Source of the DNA: Pleurostoma richardsiae
Lineage: Eukaryota; Ascomycota; Sordariomycetes; Calosphaeriales; Pleurostomataceae
DNA length: 64,000 bases
Reading direction: 5' to 3'
Assembly (NCBI GenBank): GCA_030052745.1
Contig: JANBVO010000047.1
Span: 206,701 to 270,700 of the forward strand
This document shows, in pieces, positions 1 to 10,434 of this stretch. Below the pieces are notes generated by a model. The model was not told the origin of the DNA and made no database searches. It was given only the letters and a program-made list of their open reading frames with translations. How positions within the stretch are numbered: position 1 is the stretch's first letter; each line of letters starts with the position of its first letter. The position numbers and the translations under genes are program-made.

Positions 1-2021
1 ACGCCAGGGCTGCCCCAACTATACAATGACACGATATTAGCTCCGCGCTGTTGCGTCGGCGTCGGCGGCTCACCATCAAGGCTTGGGTCTACCGGTTCAC
101 CGACATATTCCATGCCATCCTCCTTTGCGATGAAACGCACAAGGCGATTCCAACTCTGTGGGCAATGTTAGCAGCGTTTGACCATCCAAGGAACGTAGTC
201 AAGAGCTGTCAGCGTACCGTCGATACCATACTGCCACGAGCCCTCTTGGTGTTGAAGACTGCTTGCTTTCGTCGCTCTCGTCTCTGCTGCAATTCCTTGA
301 TAAAGGTCTCTCACACATGCACCTTTGCTAAGTACTACTTGCCACCACCTCGCTTGGTTCCGTGCTGCGTACACTTTTAATTTCCCGACACCGATAACGC
401 TCGTTAGCTATCATGGTCGGTAAATCGATCGGGAAAACTGTCAAGTCTGCCCACTCGGCTCGGCCTGCAATCCCGAACAGCAAACCCTTTTATACCCCCC
501 GGCCACTGTAAAGATAAGAGACAATACGGATTACTGATAGGATAACCTAACATGGGCCGACTATGAAAAGAAGCAGGCGCTGTGGGTGCTTGTGTACTTG
601 GTCTATGACGGCAACCATCACGAAAAGACATGTCCCATTCGACAACTCAAAGCGGGGTGCTTCAGGTGTTTTCGATCGTATGCTAGCATGTTCGAAAGAC
701 TTGATTTACAGAAAGAGGGATGAAGGACAGAAGATATCTGCAAGCTCGAAGTCTTGCGGGAGACAAGCGGTGCTTCTACTAGGCACTCGACAACCAAGCG
801 AGATCGCTAGATACGACGAGAGTATGATGTCGCGGAGACGCAAGGCATCATTAAATACACATTAGCCAGGTTGAAATCCGTCTTACAAGTACGACTACTA
901 CCATATCTTTATCAAACCAGCGATAAGAGCCCCTCTTCTCGTTACATGTAGATGTCTACAGTAGCTTAATTCCCTGTTTGAGATGACCTGACCTCGTTCA
1001 CCAGAGCTTATGCGCGTGAAGGGGATGCAAGAAGCTGTCAATTTAGCCATCGCTGAGTATGAAGTATCCAGGTCTCATTTCACCGTCAGCCTGCCTCTGC
1101 ATGCTATATCGGACACAGATGAGGCGGAGCGGTGCGCTATGGAAGCCTCCATATGAAGCAGCATAATTGGCGTTCAAAGAGAGAATATGTCGTGTATGAA
1201 CACTTCAGTGTGAGATGAAGGAGACTTCGGCTTGACGATATCGTACTTTGACTTCTGATTCTTGTTTGGAAGGGGTCAAGGAATGGCAGGTTATTCTTGA
1301 ACTTGTTCGCATTTCCGCCACAACACCTAGGAGCGAGACGACAAAGCAGACTTCATTGTCACAGACCAGTATATCCCGTTCGAGCAGAGGAGGATCGGTG
1401 GTGGCGGTAACATTGTAAGGCTTAAGATAGGCTCTCGGACGTCGAGTTCGAAATCCCCGAAGTCTTTGCCCTCGTTTCACGGTGGGCGATTGGCGGGAAA
1501 ATGACACGTAATTTACCTACCTACGGTAGGTAGTCACGCCGAAACGGCCTACGGGTGGGCTCCACGGAGTCTGTGCATCCGCCCCGTACTATTAATCTTC
1601 ACGCAAACAAGACCGGACGTCTCACGCTGTCCCCCCCCTGAATCCAATGCCATTCCCAGCACCCGGTTCTGCTCACCCGGTGATCTGAGCCTGCATGGAC
1701 CGATACCACACAAGCAGCGGCCTCTGTGCCGCCGGAACCGGAAACGGTATGGTTAGCCTGGCGAAACAAATCCAGGACCCGGGAAACACCTCGGCGGCAT
1801 CGATCCAGGACTGGCCCGCGGACTACATGTCTCGCCATCTTGGTCCGTTCAAGCCAGAAATACTCATGAGCCTTTAATTGCGGAGTCGAGACTGGGCCGG
1901 CCTCAGCGTCGTTCGATCGTAACTGTTCCTCTGAGGTGGCACTGCGCCCTCGGAGCGTCCCCTTCCCCTTCCGCCTGGTTTGGAGTGAGCTCGATTCACC
2001 GCAGAGCAGGTCCGCCAGGTT
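1..2021. other. gene-free stretch, left edge
   Basis: I see no convincing gene here. The open frames are short, unconserved in appearance and on both strands. A 17-bp palindrome of the CTACCTAC/GTAGGTAG type sits at 1517-1533. One GGCTAA hexamer (XlnR/Xyr1-type site, minus strand) lies at 1753-1758, about 350 bp before the GH5 start; with a single copy this is only suggestive of regulation by the cellulase/xylanase activator. Confidence 0.5.
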
Positions 2022-2031
2022 TATTTATATA
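2022..2031 (+). promoter_or_regulatory. TATA-like box of the GH5 gene
   Basis: TATTTATATA lies 77 bp upstream of the chosen ATG at 2108, a normal distance for a fungal TATA element plus a short leader. Confidence 0.5.
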
Positions 2032-2107
2032 CCTTCGGCATGATCAGCCTCTGTCATGCTATCCTACCGCCCTCAGCGATCATCTGTCAGAGTCGACTCT
2101 GAAGAAC

Positions 2108-3351
2108 ATGAAGCCGTTCGTTCCCATCGGTTTATTTGTCAGTGGCGCCCTCGCGCAAAGCGGTGCTTGGGGCCAATGCGGCGGTCAGGGCTGGACTGGT
2201 CAAACTACGTGCGTTTCTGGCTATGTCTGCACCTATTCAAATCCCTGGTACAGTCAGTGTCTGCCCGGTACTGGCTCGACGACGGCGGCATCGACGAGTG
2301 CGGCTTCTTCGACATTTGTAACGTCAACAAAGACAAGCTCGTCAGCCACATCGACGTCCACAGGCAGCCCTTCGCTGGGCTGGAAGTGGTTCGGGGTTGA
2401 TGAGTCCTGTGCGGAGTTTGGCCAGAACAACATCCCCGGCACCTACGGCAAGGACTTCATCTTCCCATCCGAGTCTTCTATTTCAACCTTGATCTCTGCA
2501 AAGTACAACATTTTCCGTGTCCCCTTTTTGATGGAGAGGATGGTCCCTTCAACCTTGACCAGCAGCCTGGATGCTGCATATTTGGCCAACTACACGGCCA
2601 CCATCAACTACATAACCAACGCTGGCGCCTGGGCCGTCATTGACCCCCATAATTTCGGTCGCTACTACGGCAACGTCATCACTGACACCGCCGGCTTCCA
2701 GAGTTTCTGGACTCAACTCGCGGGCAACTTCAAGAGCGCCAATGTCATCTTTGATACCAACAATGAGTTCCACGACATGGATCAGACCCTGGTGTTCAAC
2801 CTCAACCAAGCCGCCATCAACGGCATCCGCGCCGCTGGCGCTACGAGCCAGTATATATTTGTCGAAGGTGAGATTTACAGCCCACCACTTCTTCCCTCTT
2901 GCTTGCTACTAACACTTTCCGTTATAAAGGTAATTCTTGGAGCGGTGCTTGGACTTGGAACGTCACGAACACAAACCTCGTGTCATTGTCCGATTCGGAA
3001 AACAAAATCATCTATGAGATGCATCAATACCTCGATTCCGATGGGTCTGGGACGTCGGACTCGTGCGTATCAAGCGATATCGGTGTCCAGCGCGTCTCAG
3101 GCGCTACAGCTTGGCTGAAGGCCAATGGCAAGCTGGGAGTTCTTGGCGAGTTTGCAGGCGGCGCCAACTCCGTCTGCCAGACAGCCGTTAAGGGCTTACT
3201 CGATCACCTCAAGTCCAACAGCGACGTGTGGACCGGTGCGCTCTGGTGGGCTGGCGGCCCCTGGTGGGGGGACTATATTTACAGTTTCGAGCCTCCGAGC
3301 GGCACCGCTTACACGTACTATAACTCTCTTTTACAGACTTACGCCCCTTGA
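2108..3351 (+). CDS. GH5 endo-beta-1,4-glucanase with N-terminal CBM1
   Basis: Secreted cellulase that cleaves internal beta-1,4-glucan bonds. Exons are 2108-2867 and 2930-3351; the 62-bp intron has GTGAG, a perfect TACTAAC at 2907-2913 and AAG, and restores the reading frame. The protein is 393 residues. A signal peptide (about 1-17) is followed by a CBM1 of about 35 residues with four Cys (GQC, TTC, YVC, SQC) and its aromatic binding residues. A Ser/Thr linker (about 53-86) leads into the GH5 barrel. The acid/base Glu is E220 (in NNEFHD) and the nucleophile E327 (in LGEFAG). The architecture matches Trichoderma EG2/Cel5A, and the length is close to that family (about 418). The ATG at 2108 is chosen because it directly precedes the signal peptide; earlier in-frame codons are leader. 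Confidence 0.93.
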
Positions 3352-4950
3352 GAGAAATGCGGGCGAAGGAAAGAGAATAGGGTAAGGAGGCAACGACTGG
3401 GCATTATCGACGATGGCTGAGAGAAACTTGACAACTCCGTTCTCTTACTTCGGTTCAATCTGATGTATATACTATGACTTTTCACGCTGTACATACTTCA
3501 CTGGCAGATATCTCTTGATCATCCAAACCCTGTAGAGTGTAAGCGTCTGGTACTGAGCATAGCTTAGACCAATGGCCTAGCGTAAGCTATGTGCGGTTGT
3601 AAAAGAGGGAAGAAAGAGTAAGTCAATACATCTAGCCTTCCTATGTCGATAGGAAAAGGGAACTTGTCCCGGCCTGTACGCGTTTCCCTCTCACCGACCC
3701 GTCATACTATCTCCTCCTTCCCCATTCCCCTTTCAGCTTTTGAATTCTTTATAGTCAACTGAAAGTCTTCATCAAGCGACTCGCCTACACCATCGATAAC
3801 ATAGAAAGGCTTGAAGCTCCCAGTCCAGAAATGGGACGGAAGCACTAGGACCCCCTCATAGCGGAGTAGCAAGGGGAACTCCCTGAGCGGCCGACACGGC
3901 GTAGTGTAGGCGGTATCTGTTACCCAAATATGTATTGTTTCCCAAACGCTTCACAATTTATCTCGGAGCACTGCCCTCTTCTCCAGCTCATCAGTGGCCC
4001 TCCACCGGAAGAGATCAAGACCGCAGGCACTAATTAAAATCCCGGTTCCTACTCGGCAGCTCCTTTCGGGGTAGAATACTCGGTCATTGTGGTTCGTGAG
4101 ATGCTCAGTCGAGAGCGGGGGTTGAGAGGACGGATATATCCAGACACTTGTCTTCGGCACCAAGAGGAAGGATTCGTGGGAATCGGTCCGCCGCACCGCG
4201 AAGAGTGGAGATGCCTAAAGCCTCCACTCGTCGCCCGCGTAGTTAGCCGTCCGTTTCAACACGACACTTCGCCCTCTAGCGTGGTCCACGGTCTGAAATC
4301 ACTCCCTTATAGGTACAGTACGAGCCAGCGGCAGGCTGCTGCCGTTGGTGGAAGTCGGCGGCGGCGAGTCCTCGTCTCGGAGGCACGCAATGCAATCCCC
4401 ATCTCTCCACTGTTGCGTGGACGCTACTCCGGCGAACTACCTACCTATTGACTGAGCATACAGTGGAGCGACCAGTAAGTGCCGGGGCGCACAAGAGCCT
4501 GGACAATGCCTAGCAAAGCTACCTGCACCCTTTGACGGCCCCCCTCCTCAGCAGGCCTCCGTGGAGAGCCGAGCGTAAGCCTAGAATGGCGGCTGAGCCG
4601 GGATTTGCGGTTCTGCATTGGCATGTGCCCACCAGCGGCCCCCTAATCAATCTGGAGGCGAAACAGCTATTGGTGGAGACGCGGAACCATCGACAGCCTG
4701 GATGTCGGACGATCCATCGACTCTCTTCGGCGAAACCTCGAGACACGCCATGCTGTCACCCCTTCCTCATCTAAATGGGTTTTCCCGTTGTTATGGTATC
4801 AGGGACACAAATTCTCCAGGGAGGGGCCAGAGGAGGGGGTGAATAAAAGGCTCTCGGCGCCAGTCGCCGTGATGGTCGGCCATGGCAGCTACTGCCCTTC
4901 TATGAAGCACCTGAATCCCCTGCTTGGATCATAGCTACCATCCCGCAGCC
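3352..4950. other. intergenic region between GH5 and GH28 genes
   Basis: No supported gene is visible. A short CTACCTACC-type motif is at about 4436-4448. The right end is the promoter of the rhamnogalacturonase, with a purine-rich stretch around 4818-4840 just before a TATA-like AATAAAAGG. Confidence 0.45.
4841..4850 (+). promoter_or_regulatory. TATA-like box of the GH28 gene
   Basis: GAATAAAAGG lies about 100 bp upstream of the ATG at 4951 and is the only TATA-like element nearby. Confidence 0.4.
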
Positions 4951-6522
4951 ATGCCATCCTTCACACTCGTTCTCGCCTCTCTGCTGGCTGCCCTGCAGCC
5001 GCTCGTCGCAGCACAGCTCAGCGGCAGCGTCGGCCCCACGACCACGACCGCCGCCAAGGCGGCCAAGAAGGTCTGCAACATCATGAACTACGGTGGCACG
5101 GCGTCGGCGACGACGGACAACAGCGCCGCCATCACCTCGGCGTGGGCGGCCTGCAAGGGTGGCGGCGAGGTGTACATCCCCAGCGGCTCCTACGGCCTCA
5201 GCACCTGGGTCACCCTGACGGGCGGCACCGGCGTGTCCATCAACCTGGAGGGCATCATCTACCGCATGACCTCCGGCACGGCAGGGGGCAACATGTTCAT
5301 GATCGAACACACGACCGATTTCGAGCTCTTCAGCGCGAACTCCAAGGGCGCCATCCAGGGATACGGCTACCAGTTTCACACCAACGGCGAATACGGCCCG
5401 CGCATTCTGCGCCTGTACGAAGTTACCGACTTCAGCGTGCACGATCTCGCGCTAGTGGACTCTCCTGCCTTTCATTTGACCCTGGACACGTGCACCAACG
5501 GTGAGGTATACAACATGATCGTCCGCGGTGGCAACGAGGGCGGACTCGACGGGTATGTTCCCTTCCTCCTCCCTTCCCCGCAACCAACACAGCATGCTAA
5601 CGGATTGTCAAAAATCAAAAGCGTGGACGTCTTCTCTTCGAATTTGTGGCTGCACGATATAGAGGTTACGAACAAGGATGAGTGTGTGACCGTCAAGAGT
5701 CCGTCGAAGAATATCTTGATCGAATCCATCTTCTGCAACTGGTCGGGCGGCTGCGCGATCGGGTCGCTAGGTGCAGACACTTCCATCTCAGACGTCATCT
5801 ACAATCATGTGTACACACAGAACAGCAACCAGATGCTGATGATCAAGAGCAACGGCGGTAGCGGCGAGTTGTCCAACGCACAGTTCAACAACTTCATGGG
5901 CCACTCAAACGCCTACACTCTCGACATCGACGCTTTTTGGAGCAGCATGAGCGAGGCAGCCGGCGACGGCGTGCAGTACACCAACCTCTCCTTTAGCCAC
6001 TGGCATGGCACGTGTCTTAACGGCGTGCAGCGCGCTCCCCTCCGCGTACTGTGCCCCCCATCGGTGCCGTGCAAGCAGATTGATATCGAATCCTTCTACA
6101 TCTGGACCGAGGCCGGCTCGTCCGAGAGATACATCTGCGAGAACGCCTATGGCTCCGGGCCGTGTGTGCACACGGGCTCCTCCTACACGACTTATACCAG
6201 CACTGCTACCGTCTCGACTATGACGTGGGTTACCCCTGAACTCCCTCTGATCTGCTCTCTTCATCCGTCCTCCCTACTTCCGGCCCTCTCTTTCCTTTTC
6301 CTTTTCCTTTTCTTTTACCTCATTCATCTTCTGGAAGACGCTAGTCCTGCTCGTTGAATACTGATTGCCAGGTACTAACTCTGGGGACTCAGTGGCTACA
6401 GCTACACCACGATGCCGGGAGAGCTCAGTGCCGGTCTGGGCATCACCAAGTCGATCCCAATCCCACCGATCCCGACCACGTTTTATCCCGGCCTCAAGCC
6501 GTCGAAGGCTCTGCTCGGATAA
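4951..6522 (+). CDS. GH28 rhamnogalacturonase (rhamnogalacturonan hydrolase)
   Basis: Secreted pectinase of the RhgA/RhgB type, which cuts the galacturonic acid-rhamnose backbone of rhamnogalacturonan I. Exons are 4951-5552, 5622-6224 and 6393-6522. Intron 1 (69 bp) has GTATGT and GCTAAC. Intron 2 (168 bp) is pyrimidine-rich and has TACTAAC at 6373-6379. The 444-residue protein begins with a signal peptide (about 1-22). It shows the family signatures CNIMNYGG, DSPAFHLTLDTC, TNKDECVTVKSP, SGGCAIGSLG and MIKSNGGSG; the catalytic Asp residues lie in the DE and related segments. A Ser/Thr-rich C-terminal tail ends with the last exon. Rhamnogalacturonase is preferred over polygalacturonase because of these segments. 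The last exon is inferred from splice signals and a tail typical of RhgB-like proteins. Confidence 0.92.
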
Positions 6523-6890
6523 ATGGCGCGATAAGGGCAGCAATGTGTCGCACCGCAGACCCGCTGCCTCAGTCGGCAACACCTCTTGTTTTCTTCAAAA
6601 GGGAATTGCATTCCCCCCCTCCCTCCCTCCCGACCATTCATGTGTATACTAAGCAAGGGAGGCAAGAGGACGGCAAGCATCAAAAGATCCAGCTGTCCTC
6701 CTGCTGGAGAAAATAAGAAGCGATTGTGACATACTTGCGTCCTGATTCCGCCGGTGTCTTCGGACCGCCACCAGAGCTCCAGCTCTGATAGAGGACCAAG
6801 TGTGGTTAGGGGCACACACAAACATGGACGACCACACCCCCCACGCACCTTACTGATACAAATTCACTCACCCGCCAACCGGCTCTAATC
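6523..6890. other. intergenic, pyrimidine-rich
   Basis: No gene is supported. It contains a C/T-rich run at about 6616-6640 and otherwise unremarkable sequence between the rhamnogalacturonase stop and the coding relic that follows. Confidence 0.4.
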
Positions 6891-6899
6891 TCGTACAAG

Positions 6900-7219
6900 G
6901 TCCCGACCGGCATTGAGCTGGTGCTGACCGAGATCGGTTCGGGCACCCTGCCCGAGCTGGACGACGGCCAGGTGCAGTACGCCTACGTGCCGGTAGAGCA
7001 CGCCCCCGAAGCCAAGAGTACCTAAGCGGGTTAACTTTGCCTTCGTAAGCTAGACCAGTAACGGCGTAAAAGTCATACCCGAGGTGCGCGCGAACATCAT
7101 GAGCAGTGAGTCCAGGAGGTGCTAGTCTACCATATAAAATAGGTCGAGGCGAGCGACCTGTCTGAACTCGGCGAGAATGTCGTTGTGGCCGAGTTATGGA
7201 AGGCCGACCGCGCTGATTG
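6900..7219 (+). pseudogene. orphan 3' coding relic, unknown family
   Basis: A clean coding-like segment starts after a splice-acceptor-like TACAAG at 6895-6900 and reads VPTGIELVLTEIG...YVPVEHAPEAKST to a stop at about 7023-7025. Two further coding-like pieces (containing IPEVRANIM near 7075-7110 and LGENVVVAELWKAD up to a TGA near 7217-7219) follow in different frames. The gaps between them have GT and AG ends but are only about 35 bp, shorter than any other intron in this window. No start codon, signal peptide or upstream exon could be found. It may be the C-terminal end of a decayed or truncated gene, or a real gene whose 5' exons I cannot place. I do not recognise the family. Confidence 0.3.
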
Positions 7220-8293
7220 ATTACAACGGTGGCCATGGCTGAGACAACCCGATCGAACGATGCTCAGTCTTTGAGTATGCACGAGACACCAACGATGGAA
7301 GTTTCTCGAAGAATTCGCGGTAACTTCGACTTTCCTAACCTTTCTATCCTAATGATCAAGTCAGGTAGTGTTTCGCATCTCTCTATCCCCATTTGCTCGC
7401 TCGGTGGAAAATTAACAGTGAGAAGGAGGCTACGTAGACACCGCCTCCACGTACCTCCTCGTAGCAAGGGTTACCTTGAGTTCAATACTGCCTTCGGATG
7501 GTAATCGACATGTCATCTCTTATTGTGCTGTGTCGCGAACGCTGCAACATGTCTTAGTTTGTCTGAAATGACTTGTGAGGTATAGACGTCCTCGTGGGTG
7601 TTTCACTAGTCTAGCAACGTGCAACTTGAAGGAGCCGAGTTTCGACTCTAGGTATTATTGAACTCAAGCGAGTGAAGCCGAAAATTGGCATTCCCTAAGT
7701 CATAGTTATATTCTCAGCGAGTGGCAGTTCTTTGGTCCACTAGAGAACATGATACCTTTGCCTGTTATCGTTCCTGACGGCAACCCGGCAGTGAGACTTC
7801 CGATCATATACAAGTTGACTTAAACACCACTTAACAAACTCTAGGCAGCGAACATAAGAGCCGCACCGATGCTTTGGGGGCTGACAAATATGTATTAATT
7901 ACTTCTTACGTTTGTCGACTATCGGCATAGCAATTCATCCTGGCCAATCTGAATTTCGTAAAGCCACGGGCCTATCCCGATAACGCATATCACCTTGTCT
8001 CGGTAGATACGGTAATTACCACCCCTCCTACTGATGTCCAACACGGATAACAGGGCATCTGTGGGGTTATCGGGCAGTTCATGGCCTTGTAGAACTCGTA
8101 TTTCGTTCAACAATGCATAAGTTGTTGACCATGAACTGCTGCGTAGCAGGTCAATAAGCCTGCCGCTCTCCACGTCAGTGAAGACCGCTAATTAATACCT
8201 TACGCACAGAAGCCTAGCAAATCCCGATAACTAGGAATACATGTGTACTTCTCACCACCCTTCCCCAGATTCATCACAGATGAAGCAGTTGGT
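7220..8293. other. intergenic region
   Basis: No supported gene. The longest frame (7919-8173, minus, 84 codons) starts only with GTG, has no recognisable motif and no splice partner, so it is not called. The rest is AT-mixed spacer behind the 3' end of the regulator gene. Confidence 0.4.
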
Positions 8294-10434
8294 CTACACT
8301 GAGCGAGAGGAACCCGGCGACTGCAGCTGGACCTCACTCACAAAAGAGTTGTACCAGGCCTCGAGGGCATCATCCATGCCTATAGTGTCGTCGTTGAAGA
8401 AGTCAATGACCTGACTCATGTAGCTCTCGAGCCCTTGGTTCTCGGACAGCAGCCAGGCGTGCTGTGGCCCGTTCAAGCCAACCTCGTCGGACGGATCCAT
8501 AGGGCTAACGAGAGACACTGCTGGCGCCGAAGAGAGGTCGGCATTATTCGCTCTCTGGGGGGATTTGAGGCCGTACACCTTGAGCCGCACACTCTGTAAC
8601 AGGTCTCTAAGCTTCAGCATGTTGGGGTCCTTCATGTGGTCAATGCATTGCTCCATGAGCTCGACGCACACAGAGATGTCGTTACCGTGAGTGTGGATTA
8701 CGCCTGCGCCCAAGGCAGCATTCTTATGGAACGCAGTCATGGCTTGCCTATATTGTGTCAGCGGACCACCCTATGGTAACATCTCAGAATTGTTCATGGA
8801 GGCATACCAGTCGCAGTATAATGCAGCAAGCCCAACCATTAGGATCGCATGCAGCGTGCGGAATGACCGACCAATCGCCCAGGCACCATATTCAGACTTG
8901 ATCTTAGACCACTGACGAACAGCGCTAGACGCTGCCCTCGAGCAGACTGTCACCATCTGATGCGACGGGATCATGAAGGTTGGCGACGGCCGGTTCAGCA
9001 GCAACAAGAGAAGACAGTACTCAACCTTCATCTCGTAGTACTCTCGAGAGCGCTTCATGCCAAGCAGGTCAACGTCTCTCTTCCACAGCTCCAGGTCCCT
9101 GTTGATGTCGTCGAACTGACTGCATATCTGCTGGAATGGAGTGAACAAAGCCTTGCCATCAGGTCCTCTGGCGATGTAGACTGATTCCAATATTCGGCCG
9201 CTGATCTGTCGCAGCCGTATCAGGCAGTTGAGCAGACCTACCCCGTGCTTATGGAACATCGGTGCTGCACGCGCCTCCGACTCCTCGAGGTGATCAATGC
9301 TTGCGGGCGAAGACTTGAGCGTGTGGATGGCATGGTCACGAATGGACAACACGCGGCCAGTGAGCACGGCGATCTGCCTCTCTAGGTTGTAGATGCACCA
9401 CCAAGTGCGATTGCGGATCTCGAGCTCTTCGGCACTGAAGCCCCAGTCGGCGTTGTGGCGATGCAGTCTGAGCTCGATAGCCACCGACATAGCGTACCGC
9501 GTCAGATGCCAGAGATCGCCCTGGAGACTCCGTATGCTCGAGGTCTGCATCCATATCGTAAGCAAGATCACAGCGTGGAGGCTTCGTATATCTCGCGGGG
9601 TGTCGCTGAAGCTCACGAAAATCCGGAGGCCTGTCTGGAAATACGCAGTCGGATCATTCACATCCAACATGCCCAGGTACTCCTTGCTTTCCGAGCATTG
9701 GGAAGAACCAAGAGCCATCATCATGAAAACCAAGAACTTCTGGTAGTCGCTGCATTTTCTGGGGTCTTGATAGATGCTGTGGATCGTTCTCCTGAGGAGC
9801 GGGAGCGGAAGAAACGGCCACCAGATGTGTACACGACTGATGTAGCTATAGAACAGGACTCGGGCGATGTTGCGCGGTGGCAAGGCAGCATTCCTCTCGG
9901 AGAAGTCTTGTTCTAAGCCGTTACCGTGGCAATTGGAGCCGGTCCGGGGCATCAGGCTTATGTGCTTAAAAAAGATTCTGGCGAAGGTTGACCCTACCGC
10001 ACTGCCGACTTCCATTATGCCAACGCCAGTCTTCTAGCACCCGAGTACGAGGTGACACACTTTGCTTCGGAGGCGGCTTACCATACTGGTACTCTGAGGC
10101 GATCAGCTCCACCAATGGCTAGAAGACCTACTTCATCGGCCTCCTTGCGGATCTCGTTCGTCAAGATTTGAGTCTCTGTCCCTTCCCGAACGGCATGGCT
10201 TGGATCTGGGCCGGCCGGGACGACGGGGGCCGCCGCAGATGAGGCACCGTTCTGCTTGATTGCTTCTGCCGTATATCCATGTCGCATTCTTCTAGCCGAA
10301 CCAGTCCCGGCAGCAGTCTCGACTCGCTTCCTGATTTCATCCCTTCTCCTCTCAATTTGTCCCGTTTCGTCAGCTTCTAGTTCACGCCGTGTTAAGGAAA
10401 CCCAGCGTTGACGAGGCCGGCCAACGCCGACCAT
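8294..10434 (-). CDS. fungal-specific regulator (middle homology region), no Zn2Cys6 seen
   Basis: Probable transcription regulator of the Fungal_trans (PF04082) type. The last intron, 8748-8807 (60 bp), is well supported: GTATGC, GCTGAC branch, TAG. An upstream intron is needed near 10034-10086 to join the frame ending LLAIGGADRLRVP to the frame with VGSTFARIF; its exact ends are uncertain (GTATGG with CTAG, or GTAAGC with GCAG). The main body has the typical pattern: PRNIARVLFYSYISRVH, the WHLTRYAMSVAIELRLHR helix, and RNRTWWCIYNLERQ with the TGR segment. No Cys-rich Zn2Cys6 cluster occurs upstream: the first 130 residues are charged and have a single Cys. Possible starts are ATG at 10434 or 10287. 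The 10434 ATG overlaps the transporter ATG at 10433 on the other strand. Either the DNA-binding exon is lost or this is a regulator without one. Confidence 0.7.

Noticed and set aside
1430-1470. tRNA B-box-like GAGTTCGAAATCCCC
   Set aside because: No A box at the right distance and no foldable acceptor stem.
7919-8173. 84-codon minus-strand frame with protein-like composition
   Set aside because: Only a GTG start, no motif, no splice partner and no upstream exon.
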